In this document: piece by piece, positions 9,965 to 20,598 of the stretch
Position numbering within the stretch: position 1 is the stretch's first letter
Layout of the letters: every line of letters starts with the position of its first letter
From: Curvularia sp. ZM96
Taxonomy: Eukaryota; Ascomycota; Dothideomycetes; Pleosporales; Pleosporaceae
Assembly: GCA_022457065.1 (NCBI GenBank)
Contig: JAJGBQ010000006.1
Location: forward strand, 1,736,001-1,800,000
Direction: 5' to 3'
Length of the DNA: 64,000 bases
Position numbers and translations under genes: made by a program
Notes under the pieces: model-generated
Databases searched by the model: none
What the model was told of the DNA's origin: nothing
The model's input: the letters and a program-made list of their open reading frames with translations, nothing else

Positions 9965-10440
9965 ACCTGGCCCAAATTCTCTACTTCTTCGTTCTATCAG
10001 AAGATCGTCTTTATGTGAGATACCTCACTTTTTGCAGTGAATTCATCTTAGGATAAGATGTGGCACACCTGCATTGTGGTCATGTCCGAATCTTGAACAG
10101 GCTTTGACAGCACCGGACCGTAAGCTTGCTTACTTAACTCCATGATCCCAAATCCACGTAGGTCACTGCTCCGTCATGCCGGCCTCGAAAATCAGATCGT
10201 GAGTCCCCGTGCTTTTGAAAATCAGGCAAACGGGCTCGTGCACTTTGCCCAGTTCTCAACAAAACTGATTTGGCGCTACTACAGTCGCGCTCACCATCTA
10301 TCACGATGTTTTCAGAAGAGTATTAGCGGCTTGACCTAGTTTGTGGCCGTGTATTACGGTACTGATTTGCGAACCAAGTCTTCACAAGCCGTGCTGGGCT
10401 CGTCCAGGTATACGCTGAGACGCAATACTACTACTCAAGA

Positions 10441-10739
10441 ATGCGACAGCATGAAGGCACATTGCACATTCCACATCCTGCATATGTCCAATTGCAAAGA
10501 TACGCCGTCGAAAGGCTTAGAAAGGTACAGCAACACTTGCGGGGTAAGGGTACATCTCATTCTACGTTAGTCGCTAATCGCTTCCCACTTCAGAAAGGTC
10601 CACCCCGCAATCCCGGGCTGGTACGCTCGTTCCGCGAGCCCTTGTGCCCTTCTCATTTCAAAGCACGTTACAGGGGCCTGCAGCTCCAAATTTTTTGCAG
10701 TGTCGAAGAAAAGTGGAAAAAATCAATATCGCGCACTGA
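10441..10739 (+). CDS. Possible small two-exon gene
   Basis: Exon 1 (10441-10543; MRQHEGTLHIPHPAYVQLQ..) is followed by a 50-nt segment with ideal fungal intron signals (10544-10593: GTAAGG, GCTAAT, CTTCAG). It then runs through 48 codons to a TGA at 10737-10739, giving 82 residues. The frame is also open for about 25 codons upstream of the ATG. No homology is recognised. The intron is the main support, and the gene could be a chance arrangement or a relic. Confidence 0.25.
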
Positions 10740-11796
10740 TCAAGATAGGGCCAATTGTCCATCATGGTTGCCCTGAAATGCCATCATTGCTGATGGCTTG
10801 GGCCCATACGTACACCGCGCTATCAAACATAATGCGTACCCCGCATAGGGCTGGCGTTACGTACTGGCGTTAGGACAGGACAGTGTCTCGTGCGCTTGAA
10901 GCCATGGATAACGAGAAATTTTTTCGTTGTGTTGTCACGGACCGCGTAAGCAAAGGGGGCCAGAAAAGACCCTTTTCACTGGCTAACAGCTGTACCTGTC
11001 AGACAGGGTGCTGCCGCTGTCATGTGCAGACCCAGCCGTGCAGACGCGAACATGCTGCTTGCGTGAACCTTTGACGTATGCAGGAAAGGGGGCACGATGA
11101 TTGCCACACTTTCCAAAGCGTCCGTACTTCTCCTGCAGCAGTTTCCGGTGAAGTTTCTGAAACAATACTCAACGTATCGCAAGGCGCGGCTGCTGGTGGA
11201 CACCATCTTGCCCCAGGACCAGCCGGGCTCAGTCCAGGAGAGTATCTGCTCTCCTGCCTGGTGTGAACGCTTTGGGACTACACCACCAGCCAAGCCGCTA
11301 ATATAGCAACCCAGGTTTCAGGGTAAGCTACTGCATCATCACACGGTATGGGATAGCAAGATGCTCTGCCTTATTTTTGAGGCTCTGCTCTCCGGTCTCC
11401 AATGTGGCCGCCGGGGTGAATAGTTGTAAATGTGACGTGGACGCATTTGCGCATCTTGCTGCTTGTCCGTACTGATCTATTGCGCAACTCGTCAAGTCCC
11501 CTTGCCAACGAAATCATCATCTTGCGCAGCGCCGCATATCCTTACACCACCCCAGCCTGGCTGCCAGGACAGCGCATTTTCTGTTGCTTTACCCTGTGCG
11601 GCCGCCATTACAACGCCACACTCGTTCGGCGGCGCCAACATTCACTGCCCTAAAGGACCTCGCTCTCGAGCACCACACCATACAAAAAGGTCGTATCCGC
11701 TCCGTGCCGGGTCGCCATCACCCACCACCGCTTTCTACCCTCCTGCCACAGTGTCCTGGTAATGCTGTAGACTGTCTGTCGTTGCCACCAATAAAC
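10740..11796. other. Intergenic, nothing recognised
   Basis: GC-richer than the flanks, with several short overlapping ORFs on both strands that show no domain or consistent splicing. The pyrimidine-rich 11520-11790 part is likely the promoter and leader of the gene starting at 11797. Confidence 0.4.
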
Positions 11797-12298
11797 ATGT
11801 CTTACAATAGTATGTCAGCTTACTCTCTCTGTCTCCTACACTCACGGATCCGACATGATGGTACCAACGCCAAGCGTACTAGAGACTACGCAGGCTGTCT
11901 GCGTCCCTGAACTTCCCCGCTGATCCCCCGCTCTAGCCCAGCACTACGCCGTCAAGCTCCCGTCCCGCCGCACCCTCGCTCCCAGCGGTATTCCAGACCA
12001 TAGCGATGTCCTCGCCATCTACTTCCGCTGGGCGCGTCAGCGACACTACCAATTCTTCGAGGGCACGATGCAGCAAGACGGCCTGTCGTCAGCTGCATCA
12101 ACACGCTGCTCCGATGATGCGCTTGGTGCGCTTGACGCGCTCAATGAGTTCCACGGACAGGACCCTGGAGCGCCCCTGGCGAACCTGTCGTTCGATGCGC
12201 AGAGGCTCAGCACCGATTTGCTGCAGGCGGGCGCCGGGTTTGAAGGCGATGATACGCTGGTGCCTGGGTATCCCAGTGAGCTCGAGCTTATTGGATGA
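11797..12298 (+). CDS. Small hypothetical protein with a 13-nt first exon
   Basis: Exon 1 is only 13 nt (ATG at 11797, encoding MSYN plus one base). The intron is 11810-11936 (127 nt; GTATGT..CTCTAG). Exon 2 runs 11937-12298. The 124-residue product reads QHYAVKLPSRRTLAPSGIPD, then IYFRWARQRHYQFFEGTMQQ, then an acidic, leucine-rich end finishing ELELIG. Exon 2 has coding-like composition and stays open from the splice site, while the other two frames do not give a sensible protein. The short aromatic/basic N-terminal part followed by an acidic helix-like part suggests a small cytosolic or nuclear protein. I do not recognise a family. Confidence 0.6.
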
Positions 12299-13549
12299 GA
12301 TACCAGACAGGCTGTGTGGGTTGTCGACAAACGCGGCTGTCAAAATACCATGACGAAAAAAAAATGTTACAGGGTAGCGGGCTGGGTGAATGGGCGTTCG
12401 GGATCTGTTTTTTTAGAGGGCCAGGGTGCTGGAAAGCGATTCGGATTCGCGTCACGGCGTAACGTTACAAAATGTCTTAGACACTACATGATGGATCCTC
12501 ATATCCGGAGTTTGAGGAAGAATAGTAGAATAAACGGCTAAATAAGACTTTTCTTTTTTTATAACGTTGTGCAGTGTACTGTGACGAGCGAGTGTGAAGA
12601 TTATAGACAAAATCGGTCAGCTTCTCTAATTCCCCATGAGCGTCAGATTAATCTATAATCGTTTGTTTACATTTTTTTTTTTGATCTACTATAGACTGCG
12701 CTTGTCCTTGAAAATATAAAAGTTACAACGTCGTTGATGCCTTCGCGCCATATGCAGTAAAGCCTTCTATTATGCCAAAATCCAAGCCCATGTTATGCAG
12801 TGCTGCACTTAACCCCGAACATCCTCTTGGATTAGCGGACTGACTTTACCTATATACGAAGGTGTCAGCCCAAAGTTTTGTACTTAAAGCACTAGTGGAG
12901 GTTATTTGCACTAGTCTATACTAGGGTGGCTAATTAAAAATGAATATTAACTAACTCTATAGCCTTATTTATAAGGTTGTTTTGGCGAGGCCGCGTGTAC
13001 GAGGTGGTTGCGTGCACGTGGGGCTAGCTAGTGGACGCGCTCAACTGCTTACTAAAGAAGGATGCTCAGCAGAAACTGTCCACGAAAGAAGCTACCCAAG
13101 CAGATTCGTTTAGCAAAGCGTCGGCTGTTCGCCAAACCTAGACACCCGGGCATAGCTGCAAAACTGCGACTGAAACCAAGTAGGAATTCATCCATCCAGA
13201 TATGTGTATCCCTGTTATCGTTACAGTGGCTTACTGCTTCGGCTCAACTGAAGTCAGTGATTCAGCGGCCTTTCATAGACTGCGACATGGAGGTATTACG
13301 CGCTTTGTATAGGTAGTAGTTGTGTTGGGGTGCGTCAAAAGGCAAAAGATGACCGTACACGGTAGTTAGGTAGTACCTCGGCTCGTGCTAGGCGGCCCGG
13401 CATGTCATACTGTATGTAAGTGAATCATCTTCGTGTAGTTAATCTATTTCAAGCAGCTAACTCAACAGACAGAACATAGCTACCCATTGCTTGTTTTCGC
13501 TACCCAAGAAACAACCTTCTACCTGTAAGATACCGCCAGCTCCGCAGCT
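12299..13549. other. Intergenic, AT-rich
   Basis: Contains T-runs (12551-12559, 12673-12682) and an AT-rich middle. An 84-codon ORF at 13062-13316 is Lys/Arg-rich without domain or good context and was not accepted. The 3' part is the promoter of the hydrolase gene. Confidence 0.4.
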
Positions 13550-14653
13550 ATGGCTGTCTACACACTACCAGGGCGACTTGGAGATCCTGACATGACTCTT
13601 TCTACTGAGCCCCGCCTTCATGCCGGACTACTTCAAGCGCTGAAGCAGCTCAAGATCCATGAGCCGGCCTACCTAACCTCGGATATCACGGCGGATGCTC
13701 CACTAGAAGACATACGTCTAGTTGTAGAAGAGAACGAGAAAAGCCTCGACGGGCTCCTTAGAGCTATGGATTATAGCAGTCGTCTAACATCGAGAATGGT
13801 AGCTAGCTATAGTATCGAAAAATTCGAACACACCGTCCCTACCGCAGATGGCATGCATATCAGACTCACGATACGTCGACCCCAGCAAATAGCCACAAAC
13901 CCGGTTCCTGCAGTCGTGCATTTCCACAGTGGCGGTATGGTGATTCTCGGGACTGACAACCCTATGCACGTTACCTGGAATGAGGAATTGACGAGGACCG
14001 GCTTGGTAACCATAACAGTTGATTTCCGCAACGCGATTATGCCCGGATCCTATACCCCGTTTCCTGCTGGCCTGGAAGACTGTGCCAGCGCCGTACGTTG
14101 GGTACATGCGCACAGAAAAGAGCTTGGGATCTGCAAGATTATTCTGCAAGGTGAGAGTGGAGGCGGCAATCTCGCACTTGCTGTGGCACTCAAAGCGCTC
14201 AAGGAAGGTTGGATTGACTCTATTGATGGCGTATGCGCGACACAGCCATACATCAGTGGAGCTTATGGCATGCCTCGAGACTGGAAGCTTCAAGAGCTAC
14301 CAAGTCTCGTCGAATGTGATGGTTATCTCATCAGCTGTATGACCAGCGCGCTCAATGTCCGACTTTATGACCCGACTGGAGAACATAGCAAAAATCCGCT
14401 CGCGTGGCCCTATTGGGCTTCGACAAGAGAGATGGTGGGGCTGCCGCCACATCTGATCATCACGAATGAGCTTGATCCGCTCAGAGACGAGGGCAATGTG
14501 TATTACAGAAAGCTTGTCAAGGCTCAGGTCAGAGCATTTGCTAAGATGAACATGGGGGTTGTACATGAGGCTGAACTCTTTCTCCGTCAAGTTCTACCGG
14601 ATATGTTCATATCACATCTTTTTGAGGTGAAAGGGTTCGCAGAAGCCGTTTGA
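13550..14653 (+). CDS. Alpha/beta hydrolase, HSL-type carboxylesterase
   Basis: A single-exon enzyme of 367 residues that hydrolyses ester (or lactone/amide) bonds. The oxyanion-hole motif is HFHSGG (124-129, in place of the commoner HGGG). The nucleophile elbow is GESGGG with Ser203. The acid is Asp309 in NELDPLRDEG and the base is His339 in VVHEAE, so the Ser-Asp-His triad is complete. The length and N-terminal cap region (1-115) fit the fold-3 / arylacetamide-deacetylase-like branch (family knowledge). The C-terminal LFLRQVLPD..VKGFAEA block is typical of fungal members found in secondary-metabolite loci. It is convergent with the MFS gene (ends 45 bp apart). The substrate is unknown. The start has no competing upstream ATG in frame. 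Confidence 0.88.
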   Translation: MAVYTLPGRLGDPDMTLSTEPRLHAGLLQALKQLKIHEPAYLTSDITADAPLEDIRLVVEENEKSLDGLLRAMDYSSRLTSRMVASYSIEKFEHTVPTADGMHIRLTIRRPQQIATNPVPAVVHFHSGGMVILGTDNPMHVTWNEELTRTGLVTITVDFRNAIMPGSYTPFPAGLEDCASAVRWVHAHRKELGICKIILQGESGGGNLALAVALKALKEGWIDSIDGVCATQPYISGAYGMPRDWKLQELPSLVECDGYLISCMTSALNVRLYDPTGEHSKNPLAWPYWASTREMVGLPPHLIITNELDPLRDEGNVYYRKLVKAQVRAFAKMNMGVVHEAELFLRQVLPDMFISHLFEVKGFAEAV

Positions 14654-14697
14654 GACCTCGAATACACCCGGGAGAATTAGTTGTTGCAATTCTAGTT

Positions 14698-16371
14698 TTA
14701 CAGTTCAGGCATAAATTTTGGATTTGTGCGAAGCACTTTGCCATACTTCATCAACATAATTGATGCGGGTGCCACCGCTAACGCAAGAAATCCGAGTAGG
14801 GTGTTTCCCCACCCAAGACCAAGGCTGCTATATAGAGGCGGCCCGGCAAGAGGTATTGTTACCCCGAAAACGCACCGGACAAACACGTTCGCTGCTAGCG
14901 CACTCGCAGCATGAAGCGTGTACGCTTCAACCAGGTACGCTTGAACAACGAGGAAGAAATATGTTATACCAATACCGCAGAGCGATGTTCCCACTATAGA
15001 AACAATCCAATGCACCTTGTACTCTGTTGACCATCCGTACCAAAATAAACCGGCAGAAATCAGCAAGGAACCAAGAATAAGCGGCGGTAGCTGATCTTCA
15101 GGCTCCATGTTCTGTTGCATCGATGATAGCCATCTGATTCGCCATTGTACCAAGACATCGAGGGTATACTGCCCGAGTAGGAACCCAATACCTAAACCAA
15201 GGTAGGAAAGACCTACTTGTCCAGCATTGAAGCCATACGTCGATCCGAAAACGTTGGTGAAGGTCGTAAAGAGAAGGTACATATAGCTGTAAGCTATGGC
15301 CATGAATAGCGAGATGACAATTACGATCGGGCATCTCAGAAGCATGATCATAGGCCTCAACAAGGAACGATGCAGGAGCTGTGCTGGCGTTATATCCTTG
15401 TTATATTTGGACTGAAGCTGATCGTTACCCGTCTCCTCTCGTAACCGACGCGTTTTGAGCTCTAGCAGCCTTGGCGGATACGTCTCCCGGAGAAGAAGGA
15501 AGGACGCGATGATGGAGAAGCAACCCTGTCTGCTAGTGAGCTTGATGACATTTGCTTTGCGAAGCTTCAGAATGTACCACGATTCCTACCAATCCAAATG
15601 TCCAGCGCCAGCTCGTCTTGAGCGAAATGTAACCGCCGAGAATGGGACCCAAGACAGGAGCCTGTCCATCAGAATTAGCAGAATGACCTTGGATTGACCA
15701 AAGTCTGCCTCGAGGAACCTCACCAGCACCGGCCCCAAAGTCCAAACATTGAGAGCTCTTCCTCGCTCCTCCGGTCCCATCATGTCAGCCACGTAGCCAC
15801 CGCCCAACGAGATAGTACTCGCTCCCATGAGCAGTCGAAACGTCAACAAAAGCGGTACGCTATTGCTTACAGCGCACACAATTGCTGCCACAAGGAAGGC
15901 GAAGTTCGAAATATGCATCAACGGTGTGCGACCGTATAGCTCGCTGAGAGGCGCCGATATGAGAGGTCCGATAGCCAGCCCAACAACAGATATGGATATC
16001 GACAAGCTTTCGTAGATTTCAGACTGGGCACCGAGATCATGCATGGCTTGCGAAGCACCGGGAGCGAATATAGTCGAGGACATTGCCCTTCATCGGTTAG
16101 TATGCTCTTCTCAGGGAGGGTGCGAAACTCACTGGTTGAATGTTATGGCGGAGACCAGAACGATTATTGTCCACTTCTCTCTGTTTTTGAAGTTTTGTGG
16201 ATTATTTGGATCTTCAGCATTTTCCCAATCAACGACAGTTTCGTTTGATCTTCCATTTTCTCGTGCTGCTTCTTTCTCGAGACCTGAATCAAGCTTACGT
16301 GGAGCGCTGGCGTCGTCGATAGGGGAAGACGTATTCTGTGGTTGACGGTGAAGACTGGTCGAAAGCTTCAT
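14698..16371 (-). CDS. MFS drug:H+ antiporter (DHA1 type)
   Basis: Four exons: 16371-16133, 16087-15724, 15661-15590 and 15525-14698. Introns of 45, 62 and 64 nt (donors GTGAGT, GTGAGG, GTAGGA; acceptors ending GAAG, ACAG, ACAG) give a continuous 500-residue protein. The N-terminal 70 residues are hydrophilic and contain WENAEDPNNPQNF, a hallmark of fungal DHA1 exporters just before the first membrane helix (family knowledge). About 12 membrane segments follow. SELYGRTPL marks the loop 2-3 motif and LGPILGGYI the antiporter motif C. The central loop (LLELKTRRLREE..) is basic. It is likely a plasma-membrane exporter of a small toxic compound. Its position between a hydrolase and a methyltransferase suggests export of a pathway product, as inference. 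Confidence 0.9.
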
Positions 16372-16828
16372 TTCCTCCTGATGTCGACACACTGCGACGA
16401 TAATGCGAAGGAAAAGCCCCAGGGCTGACCTCGCCAGAGATCCTACGATGCCGATAGACTGATCCCAGCACTATTGCCGTGCACCGGGAAGCGGTGATCG
16501 TCGGTGCCCCGCAACTTCCGCTTATGATCAGCTTTGACAACCACTTCGAGATGAAACGTACACCATCTAACCTTGCATAAGCCATGGCACGTGCAACTGC
16601 ATTGGCGATAGTTGAGCTTATTTGAGTACATTTATCACACCATTGCATTCCGCATGAGACTAGTGCGAGATCCCACGCTCCAGCAGTGGGGGTCTTGTCA
16701 CAGTTGAGAAGTATTGCGATAATGGATTTGCGTAACCGCACAATGACATGCAAGGCTGTAAACCACGGTCAAACAACTACGCCAATCTCACCAACTCGAT
16801 TACGCATTACACACACATTCCAAACATC

Positions 16829-17605
16829 ATGAAAGCGGCAGCACAGGCTCAGGAAGACTACGACAAGACCGCCACCATCTATGATGAATATAATCTACTG
16901 CCATCAGGTCGTCTCGAATCCGACCTCATCAAGATCGCCTTGAGAGACTGCACCGGCCTCACAATATTGGACCTCGGCGGCGGTACAGCACTGCACGCAA
17001 GCGAGGCCATATCGCTAGGTGCAACCCACGTCGATGTCGTCGACATATCCAGCGCGATGCTCGCCGAGGGCCAAAACCGCATTCAATCCGTTGACGCAGC
17101 CTTGACTCAGAAGATGCGGTTTTTCCAAGCCGATGTTTCGAGACCACTCTCACACCTTCCTCTCTGCAAAGAAGGCTACGACCTCGTCATGGCCAACTGG
17201 ATCTTCAGCTTTGCGGATAGTATGGAGGTACTGGAGGGCATGTTTCGCAACATCGTCGATCATCTTAAACCTGGTGGTCGTTTTATCGGCGTCCGTGACG
17301 CGGATCCGTGGAGTCCTGCTTTGGAAAGCAGGAAATATGGAGGCTACTGCGAATGGGTAAAGGAGATACCGGGTGGCGTACAGTATCTCTGCGTTTTGAA
17401 CAGTTCGCCTCCGATCAAGTTTTTTGGCTCGTCGCTTGAAGTCATCTATTCTGGTTCTACAGAAATATACGAAAAGTTTGGGTTGACGGAGGTTTCACTC
17501 GTCCCTTACGAAGAAGCACAAGTGGTACGAGAAGACCGGGCATTTTGGCAATTATTTCTGGACAGCCCGAACCTGGCTGTCGTACAAGCCGTCAAGAAAG
17601 CTTAA
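16829..17605 (+). CDS. Class I SAM-dependent methyltransferase
   Basis: Transfers a methyl group from S-adenosylmethionine to an unknown small acceptor. The frame is open from 16748, but the ATG at 16829 (MKAAAQAQEDYDKTA) gives the usual N-terminus and a 258-residue protein. Motif I is ILDLGGGTAL (residues 46-54), the acidic end of beta-2 is VDIS with Asp72, ADV at about 101-103 is the adenine contact, and YDLVMANW (117-124) is motif post-I/II. LKPGGRFIGV is the conserved strand after helix D. This is the UbiE/type-11 fold. The gene ends 53 bp from the CmcJ-like gene on the other strand and starts about 460 bp from the divergent MFS gene, a shared promoter that would suit co-regulation. Confidence 0.88.
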   Translation: MKAAAQAQEDYDKTATIYDEYNLLPSGRLESDLIKIALRDCTGLTILDLGGGTALHASEAISLGATHVDVVDISSAMLAEGQNRIQSVDAALTQKMRFFQADVSRPLSHLPLCKEGYDLVMANWIFSFADSMEVLEGMFRNIVDHLKPGGRFIGVRDADPWSPALESRKYGGYCEWVKEIPGGVQYLCVLNSSPPIKFFGSSLEVIYSGSTEIYEKFGLTEVSLVPYEEAQVVREDRAFWQLFLDSPNLAVVQAVKKA

Positions 17606-17658
17606 AAGGGGTGTGGAAGTTCACCTTGCCCAGATTTACATGTTGTTTCATTTCATAT

Positions 17659-18622
17659 TCAGTCTGCATAGAATGCGAAAGCGCGTACTTCGATACTCTG
17701 GCGTGGCTGGCCCGAACTCGCATCCTGAAGATCAAAAGCGCAATGCGGTACAGCCACATCCTGACCCGTCTTTGAATCATACCCAGCAAATATGGCAACC
17801 TCCGTCTCTGTCTGGTCAGGTATGTAATACCAGCTATGCTGGGGGTTATGCAAGACCTGATACACTTCGTTGGCGACAGTCGGGAACACCTCATCTACGC
17901 ACAAAAGATCTGTTTCAGGATTCAACGTCTTTGCGTCGCAGTACGCCATTGGGTAGTCTCGTAGTGGGCCGATCAAGGGCTTCCAGGCACTTGCGTAACA
18001 CGTCAGTTGGAACGGCCTCGAAGGAAGAAAGCCAAGAGGACTCACTTGACGACCTTGAAATGACGACTCTTGAACGTTTGCGAACGGTCCTTGAAGTATT
18101 TTTCCACTCTTCCCTTGATCTCATGTGTAGTGTAGTCTTGACTCTCTTTTAGCACTAACACGCAGAGTGCAGGATGATTAACATACCGATATGAGCAGAC
18201 AGCGCAGGCTGAGGAGCTTTGTCTTTTCCCTTGGGCTGATACGGAAAAGCTGCTTCGCGCTTCCGAATCATGTAATCGAAAATGTATACTTCGTCCGCGC
18301 CCAGTGCCTTTCGGAGAACAGCATGGATTTGAGGAAGGTAGAAGTCCTCTACCTTTGCCTCGTCATCAAAATCCTCTCTTGGCATACAGCCATCGAGCTC
18401 GGTCATGGTTATGCCATTTTCCTGAAAGCTCAGGCCTGCGGTCCGAAGGTTGCGTATGTTTATGTTTGGGTAGTAGTCAATGATGAAGTTGCTCTTTTTG
18501 ACGCCTGGTGGGGGGTCGTAGTTTAGGATATACGCCTTTTCGTACTGTAGCGCTGGGTTGTCAGCGCGTGCGTATCGGATGGTTTGGACAGTGTCGAGTG
18601 GATCTTTGGATGTGAGCACCAT
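17659..18622 (-). CDS. CmcJ/AsaB-family hydroxylase-desaturase
   Basis: Three exons (18622-18187, 18136-18046, 17989-17659) with introns of 50 and 56 nt (GTATGT..TCAAG, GTGAGT..GCAAG) yield 285 residues. The N-terminal half has NYDPPPGVKKSNF and FYLPQIHAVLRKALGADEVYIFDYMIRKR. After the splices follow AWKPLIGPLRDYPMAYCDA, NPQHSWYYIPDQTETEVAIF and the end SIEVRAFAFY. These are the ordered blocks of the family that includes CmcJ, AsaB and CTB9, putative oxygenases or desaturases in secondary-metabolite clusters (established knowledge; chemistry differs by member). The ATG at 18622 is used; an in-frame GTG lies two codons earlier. Neighbours (methyltransferase, MFS, hydrolase, FAD monooxygenase relic) fit a tailoring role. 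Confidence 0.88.
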
Positions 18623-19352
18623 GGTCACTTGATGTTGATGGAAAGCTTGCGGAATCTGGCGTCGTGGGTGTTAGTCTTCGTCAGTCCTGTTGCTCTGGGG
18701 ACATTGAATGACCCTGATGTTGAAGCCCCGCTTGATGCTTAGGGGGGTCGTCAGCAATATGCACAGTATGGCCGAACATTTCCACACTATATACATGGAT
18801 ATAGATTAAACCGATTGCATTAGCATCGCGGACAAACTATAAAACTTGCTCAACTTCTGCTTCGGTTACGGGCTGTGGTAGATTGCTTGCATCACTAGGT
18901 TCTGAGAGTGAACTCGGAAATGTCAGCTTTTCTGCATCGATAATCATACCCTTCTTCCACGGATGATGTCGCAAGCTTGCGGGGTTTGCATATTGAGAAG
19001 GTTTGAGGGAATTTCGCTATGCATTGACTTTCGTGTGTGGCATTCAGCGATAGGTCTTCAAGGGCCCATGTCGCTTGGATTGAGAAGATTACACGCAATG
19101 TCGCTGGAAAAAAGGTCTCCAAATATGACCATGAGTGGTATATCCGCCTGCAATAACACGCGATTAGCATGCAGGTCTCGCGGGATGGATCACAAAGCCT
19201 TTTTCACTCGCGATATTGATAGCCAAGATGGGGTATCGTCTCACACGATAGGAGTAGATAAGCGTCCCTGATCCTGTGCTTTGATGGTCCATCATCCGCC
19301 ACATCTTTTCGCTTTTTTCAAACCCAATCCAAACTCATCTTTTAGAAACAGA
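18623..19352. other. Intergenic, nothing recognised
   Basis: Promoter region of the CmcJ-like gene on the left and of the repeat-protein gene on the right. Short ORFs on both strands (for example 19170-18895) show no domain. Confidence 0.4.
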
Positions 19353-19712
19353 ATGCATTCTCCCACTGCTTCCAAGAGCCAGCCGTGGAAGGCGTCCTGG
19401 CCCCCTGTGGAGGCTGTAACTGCCCAGGTCGAACTCACACCTGAGGAGATGGACCTTCAGCGCTCTTACGGAACGCATGCCTCGAACACCAAGGGCAAAA
19501 TCTTTGCCATTGACTCTAAGAGCCAGCCGTGGAAGGCATCCTGGCCCCCTGTGGAAGCCAACCCCGCTCAGGTTGAGCTCACACCTGAGGAGATGGATCT
19601 CCAACGCTCTTATGGAACCCACGCCTCAAACACAAAGGGCAAGATCTTTGCTATTGACAACAAGCCCACATGTAAGGATACCGCGGTGACTGACTTGTTG
19701 ATGGGGCACTAA
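19353..19712 (+). CDS. Small protein built of two 48-residue repeats
   Basis: The frame is open from 19281. The ATG at 19353 (MHSPTA) directly precedes the first repeat and gives 119 residues. Two tandem units (19371-19514 and 19515-19658) are identical at 46 of 48 residues, with landmarks SKSQPWKASWPPVEA, QVELTPEEMDLQRSYG and THASNTKGKIFAID. A short non-repeat tail ends LLMGH. There is no signal peptide, membrane segment or Kex2-type dibasic site, so a secreted pheromone or dikaritin-type precursor is not supported. Between the units 17 codons differ silently and only two differ in residue, showing strong constraint on the peptide. The family is unknown to me. It sits between the CmcJ-like gene and the broken FAD monooxygenase. 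Confidence 0.7.
   Translation: MHSPTASKSQPWKASWPPVEAVTAQVELTPEEMDLQRSYGTHASNTKGKIFAIDSKSQPWKASWPPVEANPAQVELTPEEMDLQRSYGTHASNTKGKIFAIDNKPTCKDTAVTDLLMGH
19371..19658 (+). repeat. Tandem 144-bp in-frame duplication
   Basis: Units 19371-19514 and 19515-19658 differ at 22 of 144 bases: 17 silent third-position changes plus two adjacent replaced codons (Val-Thr to Asn-Pro). No frame disruption is present. Confidence 0.9.
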
Positions 19713-20598
19713 TCAACATCAGCTAACTGAGAGGCCACACGGTTTCGGATGGATGTACACTGGCTAACGTATTCTTTTTGGCCAATGAGATGGGAAGGTC
19801 CTGGGATAGATAGCAGACCCCGGCAGATACCTTTGATAGTCTCCATCAACTTATCCCATATCAATCAGTCTGAAGCGGACCACGACATGCGATGCTTTGC
19901 GTGATGAGCTGTCCAGTTGATGCGGCTTCTACATGTGCTAGACAAATGCCAGATTTCAAAACAAACATGATTGTCGAGGTCATTTCTGCCTTTCTACCCC
20001 TCTCCAGAAACCCGATGCTTCTTGAGCAGACGCCGACAGACGCACCAGTGCTAGAGATTGTGTTTGAAGTTATTAAATGGAAGGGAAACTGCGCGTTTGC
20101 CAGTAATGTACGGGGTAGGTATGGCGATGGAGAGGATGACGTGCGGGAGGATGGTGCGTCGTGAGCTAGAGCAGCCTCTAGACTCACCGCGCTTCCGCCG
20201 GTCCGTCCCTATTCTCCGCCCACGGCCCACAAAAGATCCCCACCTCCCTTTGAGTGAGCCCGTTTCGAAAGCTTATCACAGTCCTCCCGCCTTTTCCCTG
20301 CAAAGTAGTCCGTAAGCAAGGATCCATTTATTGGCGCCACGTAACTGAATACCAAAGCACTTCGCACCGCTGATTGGAAAGAATGAGCGATTGCGGCAGA
20401 CTGGCGACCAAGCATTCACAGCACTGTTGGTAGGCTTACTACCCTTAATGATAAATCAATGTTCTGCCTAGATGTACTCGCAACATGTACTTTTTTTCCT
20501 ACCTTTGTAGCGCAGAGATCGTTACTGCACCCTCATTGTGGTGATTTCTCTTTCTCTTCAACGTTCTTCTCTCACCATCTGTGAGTTTGACTGAGACC
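19713..20598. other. Intergenic, nothing firmly recognised
   Basis: Short ORFs on both strands at 19861-20187; the minus-strand one has a faint resemblance to a thioesterase-like beta segment but is too weak to call. The right part is the promoter of the FAD monooxygenase relic. Confidence 0.35.

Noticed and set aside
13062..13316. 84-codon Lys/Arg-rich ORF
   Set aside because: Composition of noncoding DNA, no splice or domain support.
13550..18622. Complete secondary-metabolite cluster
   Set aside because: No core synthase or pathway regulator in the window; kept only as a tailoring-gene group.
19353..19712. Repeat protein as pheromone or dikaritin RiPP precursor
   Set aside because: No signal peptide and no Kex2 dibasic sites between units; no UstY-type (DUF3328) gene nearby.
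19861..20187. Minus-strand ORF faintly like a hotdog thioesterase
   Set aside because: Only one weak segment fits, no intron or start logic; opposite strand equally open.
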